From the NCBI GenBank assembly GCA_003645435.1, contig QNFD01000065.1:1-10358 (forward strand): a DNA stretch of 10,358 bases, in the 5' to 3' direction. Under the pieces are notes generated by a model. The model searched no databases and was not told the origin of the DNA. It was given only the letters and a program-made list of their open reading frames with translations. Each line of letters starts with the position of its first letter. The stretch's first letter is position 1. The DNA comes from Gammaproteobacteria bacterium (GTDB taxonomy: Bacteria; Pseudomonadota; Gammaproteobacteria; GCA-001735895). The position numbers and the translations under genes are program-made. Positions 5,877-10,358 of this stretch are shown one piece after another.

Positions 5877-6602
5877 ATGTATCAATGGTTTCATAAGTTA
5901 GGGTCCCCCCCGCATTTTTATCGTATTGCCGGTAAATGGATTCCGTGGCTGACGGTATTGTTCCTAATGTTGTTGGTGGCCGGGCTTTACGGCGGATTAA
6001 TAGTCGCACCTGCCGATTATCAACAAGGGGAAAGTTACCGAATTATATTCGTTCATGTGCCTTCGGCCTGGATGTCGTTGTTTGTTTACGTGGTCATGGC
6101 TTTTTGTGGGGTCGTGATCATAGTCTGGCATATGAAGCTAGCCGAGGTGGTTTTGATCAGTAGTGCGCCGATAGGCGCCAGCTTTACTTTTTTGGCACTC
6201 ATCACCGGGTCGTTATGGGGCAAGCCGATGTGGGGTACTTACTGGGTGTGGGATGCGCGCCTCACTTCGGAGTTGATACTGCTGTTTCTTTATCTCGGAA
6301 TTATTGGTCTTCACAATGCGATCGAAGATAAACGCGTGGCTGCCCGTGCGGTTGCTATACTGGCTATTGTGGGTGTGGTTAACATTCCTATCATTCATTA
6401 TTCTGTCGAATGGTGGAATTCCCTGCACCAGGGCCCTACCGTGACCAAGCTGGACAAGCCTTCGATCCATTATAGTATGTTGATCCCCTTATTGCTGATG
6501 GCGCTGGCGTTTCAGGTCTACTATGTACTGGCCCTGTTTCATAGGTGCCGCGGAGAATTGCTGCAACGCGAGCGGAATAGCAAATGGGTAGAGGAGTTGT
6601 AG
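5877..6602 (+). CDS. ccmC: CcmC, heme delivery protein of cytochrome c maturation (system I)
   Basis: CcmC is an inner-membrane protein that presents heme at the periplasmic face and loads it on CcmE. The 241-aa length fits the family (E. coli 245). Six membrane segments are predictable. The tryptophan-rich heme-handling motif is at 114-128 (WGKPMWGTYWVWDAR), and the two axial histidines are H60 (FVHVPSAW) and H184 (VEWWNSLHQG). All key residues are present and the frame is clean, in contrast to the ccmA/ccmB relic just upstream. The ATG has only a weak GGG upstream. ccmD follows after 2 bases. With ccmA, ccmB and ccmE damaged or absent locally, this copy may depend on genes elsewhere, may serve another heme role, or may be next to decay. 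Confidence 0.96.
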   Translation: MYQWFHKLGSPPHFYRIAGKWIPWLTVLFLMLLVAGLYGGLIVAPADYQQGESYRIIFVHVPSAWMSLFVYVVMAFCGVVIIVWHMKLAEVVLISSAPIGASFTFLALITGSLWGKPMWGTYWVWDARLTSELILLFLYLGIIGLHNAIEDKRVAARAVAILAIVGVVNIPIIHYSVEWWNSLHQGPTVTKLDKPSIHYSMLIPLLLMALAFQVYYVLALFHRCRGELLQRERNSKWVEEL

Positions 6603-6604
6603 CT

Positions 6605-6838
6605 ATGCTGGAATTTTTTTATATGGGGGGCTATGCCGCGTTCGTGTGGTCTAGTTATGGTCTCACCGCCATTATTCTATGGCTGAACTGGTATCTTCCG
6701 CGAAAACAGCATGAAAAATATTTACGCCAGCTTAGGCGTCGAAACAGGGCAATTCAGCCACGAAACCAGCTCGTGCAGGGAGCTTCACATTGCCCCTTTC
6801 ATAACAGGCCAGGGCAACACCGTAGAGTATCAACATAG
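6605..6838 (+). CDS. ccmD: CcmD, small membrane partner of CcmC/CcmE, with unusual tail
   Basis: CcmD is a single-span membrane protein that assists release of heme-CcmE from CcmABC. The start MLEFFYMGGYAAFVWSSYG is the family signature (FxMGGYAxFVW), followed by one membrane span to about residue 31 and a basic cytoplasmic segment (KYLRQLRRRNR). Start at 6605 is preferred over the upstream in-frame ATG at 6584, because AGGAG lies 8 bases before it and the family N-terminus begins there. The protein is 77 aa, a little long. Residues from about 50 on (IQPRNQLVQGASHCPF onward) do not look like CcmD and may have been added when the following ccm genes were deleted. The sensor kinase begins 3 bases after the stop. 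Confidence 0.88.
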   Translation: MLEFFYMGGYAAFVWSSYGLTAIILWLNWYLPRKQHEKYLRQLRRRNRAIQPRNQLVQGASHCPFHNRPGQHRRVST

Positions 6839-6841
6839 TCT

Positions 6842-9100
6842 ATGAAATCGCCGCTTCGTCAGTTCATGATTATCAGTATTGTCGGTATGACGCTGACCAT
6901 TTTGTCGTTATTGTATTTCCATATCGGACTAAGTGATCATTATTTTGAAGAGCACCTGGATTCCCACAATCAGAGCCTTGCGATCGCGTTGCGTAATACC
7001 CTGTTGCAAAATGACCTGGAAGAAGCCCTGATAGATGGCAGTGAGAATATGTCCGCTTCGATGATCACCAAATTCGCATCAGTTCTGGAGGATGGGTTGC
7101 GCTGGCTTCCTGTTGTTAAAGTGAAGATTTACAGTCGCGACTCTATTGTTCTATTTTCCAGTAAAAGTAGCGAAATAGGTGATAATGCGCAACAAAACAA
7201 TGCGGTCCAGCAAGCGCTAACCGGTATAGCAGTCTCTGGCCGGGTCCATCCAAATGATCGAAATGAATTCGACAATGTTATCGAATTCGAGGATTTGCAT
7301 CAACATTATATACCCATTGAGTCCTCGAAATCGGGCAAAATTATCGGCGTTTTTGAAACCTATATGAAGATGTCGAATGTCGCGAGCGATATTCAAGCGA
7401 AACAATCGACCATATTCTGGTTGATAGCCGTATTACTTGCCATTTTTTACCTGGCCCTGGCGATTACATTTTTGCGAACCCACAGGTTGTTGCAAGTCGA
7501 GACACAGCGGCGACAGGCGCACCTAAGAGAGCTTAAGGCCATGCATGCTAATCTAGAGCAGCGAGTAGTGGAACGCACCGCCGAACTGGATCAGGCAAAG
7601 ACCTTTCTGCAATCGGTAATTGATGGCATTGCAATGCCTGTGCTAGTCATCAGACCCGATTTCTCTATTGCGCTGATGAACGAGAAAGCAAAGAGCCTGA
7701 TTCCGCCTGATCAGGACGAAGCGGAATACGAGTATTGTTACCAGGTTTCCCACAGGAAGAGTTCTTTCTGCCTCCAACCCGAACAACCCTGTCCACTTAA
7801 AAGGGTCATGGAACATGGTGGTCCGGAAATGGTCAGGCACACCCATTACGACGCCGATAACAATCCGATGATTGTCGATCTGCTCATCACCCCGCTATAT
7901 TCAGTGAAGGGAGAATTTTTAGGGGTAGTTGAAGTCCAGCACGACGTTACCCAAATGGTTCAGATGCAGGCTGGCCTGGAAGAGAGCAGGTCGCGATTAT
8001 TAGCGACGATGGATAGCGTTCCCGACGCCATTTTTAACTGTAATTCAGAATGGGTTATTCGAAGCTGCAATCAGTCGGCACAGGGTATGTTCAATGGAAA
8101 AGAGTCAGAACTAGTGGATATAGATTTCACTAATTTTTTCACTGAAGATGACATGGTTAATGCCTTGAGTTCGGAAACTCCGGTGCGCCAGCAGACTATT
8201 TTGAAACCTGTACATGGTAAGGAATTTCCGGCAGAACTCTGGATCGGCTTACTTGAAGACCCCCACGGAAAAACCAGTTATATCGTCGTTGTTCACGATA
8301 TCACTAGCCGCATAAAGACTCAACTGGAGCTCGAGACGACACGACAAAAATATTTCCACCAGGATAAAATGGCTGCTATCGGCCAACTGGCTGCTGGTAT
8401 CCTGCATGAGGTCGGTAATCCCATAGCCGCAATTGCAGCTGCAGCTGCCGACGCTAAGCAGGCCTACGATAGCGAAATGGAGGAAGAATATGTCAGGAAA
8501 AATATCGAATTGATTAATGAGCAGATCATCAGGCTTGGAAAAATAACACGCGAAATAGCTGATTTTGCATCCCCGAAGCCGCGTGAGCGAGATTTACTTG
8601 ATCTTAATGGATTGCTACGGAGTGTGACAGGGCTGCTCACTTATGATCCAAGGTTCAGTTCTATTGGAGTCGAGCTGCAACTGGATAAGAATCTACCAGC
8701 GATTGTTGGAGTAGCTGATCAACTTACCCAGGTTTTCATGAATCTTTTGATCAATGCGATGGATGCATGTTCGTCGTTGGGCCGGGGGAAAAACAATATT
8801 GTTTTAAAGACCGAGTTCGATGGAGACAGGGTACATATTTCTGTCAAGGATTTTGGCTGCGGCATGTCGAATGAAACTCTTGAGCATGCAAGGGAAGCGT
8901 TTTTTACGACAAAATCGGTGGGCCAGGGCACCGGATTAGGTTTGCCGCTTTGTGACACCATCATTAGTGAACACGAGGGAGAATTTATTATTGAAAGCGA
9001 GGAAGGAAAGGGTACGCTGGTACACGTATACCTGCCAGTTGACCTGGCAGCTGAAGAAACCGATAAAATCGAGGCAGATAACGATTTGGAAGAAAATTAG
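6842..9100 (+). CDS. Membrane PAS-PAS sensor histidine kinase (752 aa)
   Basis: Order of parts: membrane span at about 8-29, an extracytoplasmic sensor region 30-190, second span about 191-211, coiled coil 215-255, PAS domain 254-370, second PAS about 378-490, then kinase. The first PAS has a Cys/His cluster: C299, H304, C310, C317, plus H333 and H335. The kinase core is complete: H-box AAGILHEVGNP (H522), N-box NLLINAMDA (N634, N638), G1 KDFGCGM (D670), F/G2 region FFTTKSVGQGTGLGLPLC. The H-box type resembles NtrB-like kinases that usually pair with sigma54 NtrC-type regulators. It starts 3 bases after ccmD without a clear ribosome site, so it may be translationally coupled. Its signal is unknown; the FNR promoter upstream and hemN downstream suggest oxygen, redox or heme. 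No response regulator is adjacent. Confidence 0.94.
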   Translation: MKSPLRQFMIISIVGMTLTILSLLYFHIGLSDHYFEEHLDSHNQSLAIALRNTLLQNDLEEALIDGSENMSASMITKFASVLEDGLRWLPVVKVKIYSRDSIVLFSSKSSEIGDNAQQNNAVQQALTGIAVSGRVHPNDRNEFDNVIEFEDLHQHYIPIESSKSGKIIGVFETYMKMSNVASDIQAKQSTIFWLIAVLLAIFYLALAITFLRTHRLLQVETQRRQAHLRELKAMHANLEQRVVERTAELDQAKTFLQSVIDGIAMPVLVIRPDFSIALMNEKAKSLIPPDQDEAEYEYCYQVSHRKSSFCLQPEQPCPLKRVMEHGGPEMVRHTHYDADNNPMIVDLLITPLYSVKGEFLGVVEVQHDVTQMVQMQAGLEESRSRLLATMDSVPDAIFNCNSEWVIRSCNQSAQGMFNGKESELVDIDFTNFFTEDDMVNALSSETPVRQQTILKPVHGKEFPAELWIGLLEDPHGKTSYIVVVHDITSRIKTQLELETTRQKYFHQDKMAAIGQLAAGILHEVGNPIAAIAAAAADAKQAYDSEMEEEYVRKNIELINEQIIRLGKITREIADFASPKPRERDLLDLNGLLRSVTGLLTYDPRFSSIGVELQLDKNLPAIVGVADQLTQVFMNLLINAMDACSSLGRGKNNIVLKTEFDGDRVHISVKDFGCGMSNETLEHAREAFFTTKSVGQGTGLGLPLCDTIISEHEGEFIIESEEGKGTLVHVYLPVDLAAEETDKIEADNDLEEN

Positions 9101-9187
9101 GTATGAAAAGCTGGCTCGTATATTGCGGGAAAAACATTTAATCGAGATCGAGGTAATTTATGCCATGACCCCCGGATTCTATCTGCT
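9101..9187 (+). other. Short spacer between kinase and hemN where a response regulator could have been
   Basis: This 87-base spacer contains an ATG at 9103 opening MKSWLV, which stops after 12 codons. In another frame it reads LARILREKHLIEIEV, reminiscent of the first helix and second strand of a receiver domain. Because the two readings overlap the same bases they cannot both be ancestral as they stand. GAGG at 9150-9153 followed by ATG at 9160 or 9165 could be the original hemN start site. A response-regulator remnant is only a suggestion. Confidence 0.22.
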
Positions 9188-10358
9188 ATGCAAAGAAATT
9201 TAATTCAGAAATACAATATACCCGGGCCGCGTTATACAAGCTATCCGACGGTTCCTTACTGGGATGACGATTCAACTTCTACAGGTATATGGAAGATACG
9301 GTTGAGCGGGTATTTTCAGAGAGTAATACCGATGAAGGTATTAGTTTATATATCCACCTGCCGTATTGCGAAAGTCTCTGCACATTTTGTGGTTGCCATA
9401 AACGTATAACAAAAAGGCATAGCGTCGAAACCCCATACATCGATGCCGTCTTGCGTGAATGGAAAACTTACCGCGAGTTGCTCACCACAACGCCCAGAAT
9501 AAAAGAACTACACCTTGGCGGGGGCACGCCGACATTCTTTAGCCCGGACAATCTGAAAATGCTGATCGATGGAATTATGGAGCATGCGGAGATTGCAGAA
9601 GGATATGAATTTGGCTTTGAAGCACACCCTAACAGTAGTACCAGGGAACACATTAAAACGTTTTTCGATTTAGGGTTTCGACGCTGCAGTTTCGGGGTTC
9701 AGGACTACGATCCCCTGGTACAAAAAACAATTAATCGGATTCAGCCTTTCGAACGAGTCAGGCAGGTGACCGAATGGGCCAGGGAAACGGGTTTTACTTC
9801 GATCAGCCATGACCTGGTGTTTGGGTTACCGCATCAAACCTTAGAGAATGTGGTTGATACGATCAACAAGACGAATCAACTTGCTCCGGACAGGCTGGCA
9901 TTTTACAGCTATGCGCACGTCCCCTGGGTAAAAGGAACGGGGCAACGAGGTTTCAGCGAAGCGGATCTCCCTGAAAATGAAGTTAAAAGAGCGCTGTACG
10001 AAACCGGTAAGAAACTGTTTTCGCAACTGGGTTATGAAGAAATTGGTATGGACCATTTCGCGCTGAAGTCTGATTCCTTATTTCAATCATTAGTAAACGG
10101 GAAGTTACACCGTAACTTTATGGGATATACGGCAAGTAAAACACGGTTAATGATTGGCCTGGGTATGTCGGCTATTGGAGATTCCTGGTACGCATTTGCG
10201 CAAAATGAAAAAGCGGTTCCTGAGTACGAAGCACGCGCCAACCGGGGCGAGTTGCCGGTTTTTCGAGGTCATTTATTAACCGATGAAGACCGCGTCATAA
10301 GGCAGCATATTCTTAATATCATGTGCCATTTTGAGACCACATGGGATAAGCAGGACAG
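9188..10358 (+). pseudogene. hemN: HemN, oxygen-independent coproporphyrinogen III oxidase; frameshifted, 3' end outside window
   Basis: HemN is a cytosolic radical SAM enzyme that converts coproporphyrinogen III to protoporphyrinogen IX without oxygen. The N-terminus (LIQKYNIPGPRYTSYPT, from 9188) is in one frame up to about codon 32. The rest continues from about 9289 in another frame (MEDTVERVFSES) and is open to the window edge. The shift corresponds to one missing base within roughly 9268-9289. The main body has the cluster motif YCESLCTFCGC (CxxxCxxC plus the extra Cys of HemN), the SAM-binding LHLGGGTPTF, FGVQD, HDLVFGLPHQT, IGMDHFA and LHRNFMGYT. About 390 of the usual 450 or so residues are present. 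The ATG at 9188 leaves only four residues before LIQKYN, shorter than E. coli HemN, so the true start may be upstream (9160/9165) with a second shift. A sequencing or assembly error cannot be excluded. Confidence 0.88.

Noticed and set aside
8952..9203. An 83-codon plus-strand frame overlapping the kinase 3' end
   Set aside because: Its first part lies out of frame in the kinase's conserved ATP-binding region; only its last part reads LARILREKHL in the spacer, which is treated as a weak possible remnant, not a gene.

Overview
The window looks like gammaproteobacterial chromosome of moderate GC that is being eroded. Support for this: a CcmC/CcmD pair of the E. coli type, a HemN-type radical SAM enzyme, DUF5666 and DUF6502 proteins, a REP-associated (RAYT) transposase, and a perfect FNR/Anr box. 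Three loci carry clear damage: a deleted ccmA-ccmB fusion, a frameshifted hemN, and a leftover tail of a DUF5666 gene. No tRNA, rRNA or CRISPR array was seen. The species cannot be named from sequence alone.

Left part, minus strand (1-5105). The first 245 bases hold the N-terminal third or so of a RAYT transposase (HUH/Y1 type), with a 13-bp direct repeat upstream of it. Next comes a block read leftwards from a good sigma70-like promoter near 4829-4856: an unrecognised 101-aa protein, a 508-aa DUF5666 lipoprotein, a remnant of another DUF5666 C-terminus, a 264-aa DUF6502 protein with a putative helix-turn-helix, and a 489-aa DUF5666 lipoprotein only 3 bases after it. The two lipoproteins have signal peptides ending in a lipobox Cys and are built from repeated small beta-rich units. 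The DUF6502 protein may be their regulator. Two abutting perfect palindromes cover the promoter's -10 and spacer and are a plausible operator. A doubtful 60-codon ORF lies at 4923-5105.

Right part, plus strand (5250-10358). A perfect TTGAT-N4-ATCAA box, placed correctly for a class II FNR-type promoter, precedes a co-directional series. In order these are the ccmA'-'ccmB relic (ATPase motifs lost, ccmB tail out of frame), an apparently intact ccmC, ccmD with an unusual tail, a 752-aa membrane PAS sensor histidine kinase starting 3 bases after ccmD, and hemN (oxygen-independent coproporphyrinogen III oxidase), frameshifted near 9281-9289 and cut by the window edge. The other cytochrome c maturation genes (ccmE-H) are absent here, and no response regulator follows the kinase.

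Reading: an oxygen-responsive unit once linked heme supply (HemN), cytochrome c maturation (Ccm) and a redox- or oxygen-type sensor kinase. It has been shortened by deletions, leaving the FNR-type promoter in front of the kinase and hemN. The part least explained by known biology is the DUF6502/DUF5666 lipoprotein cassette.
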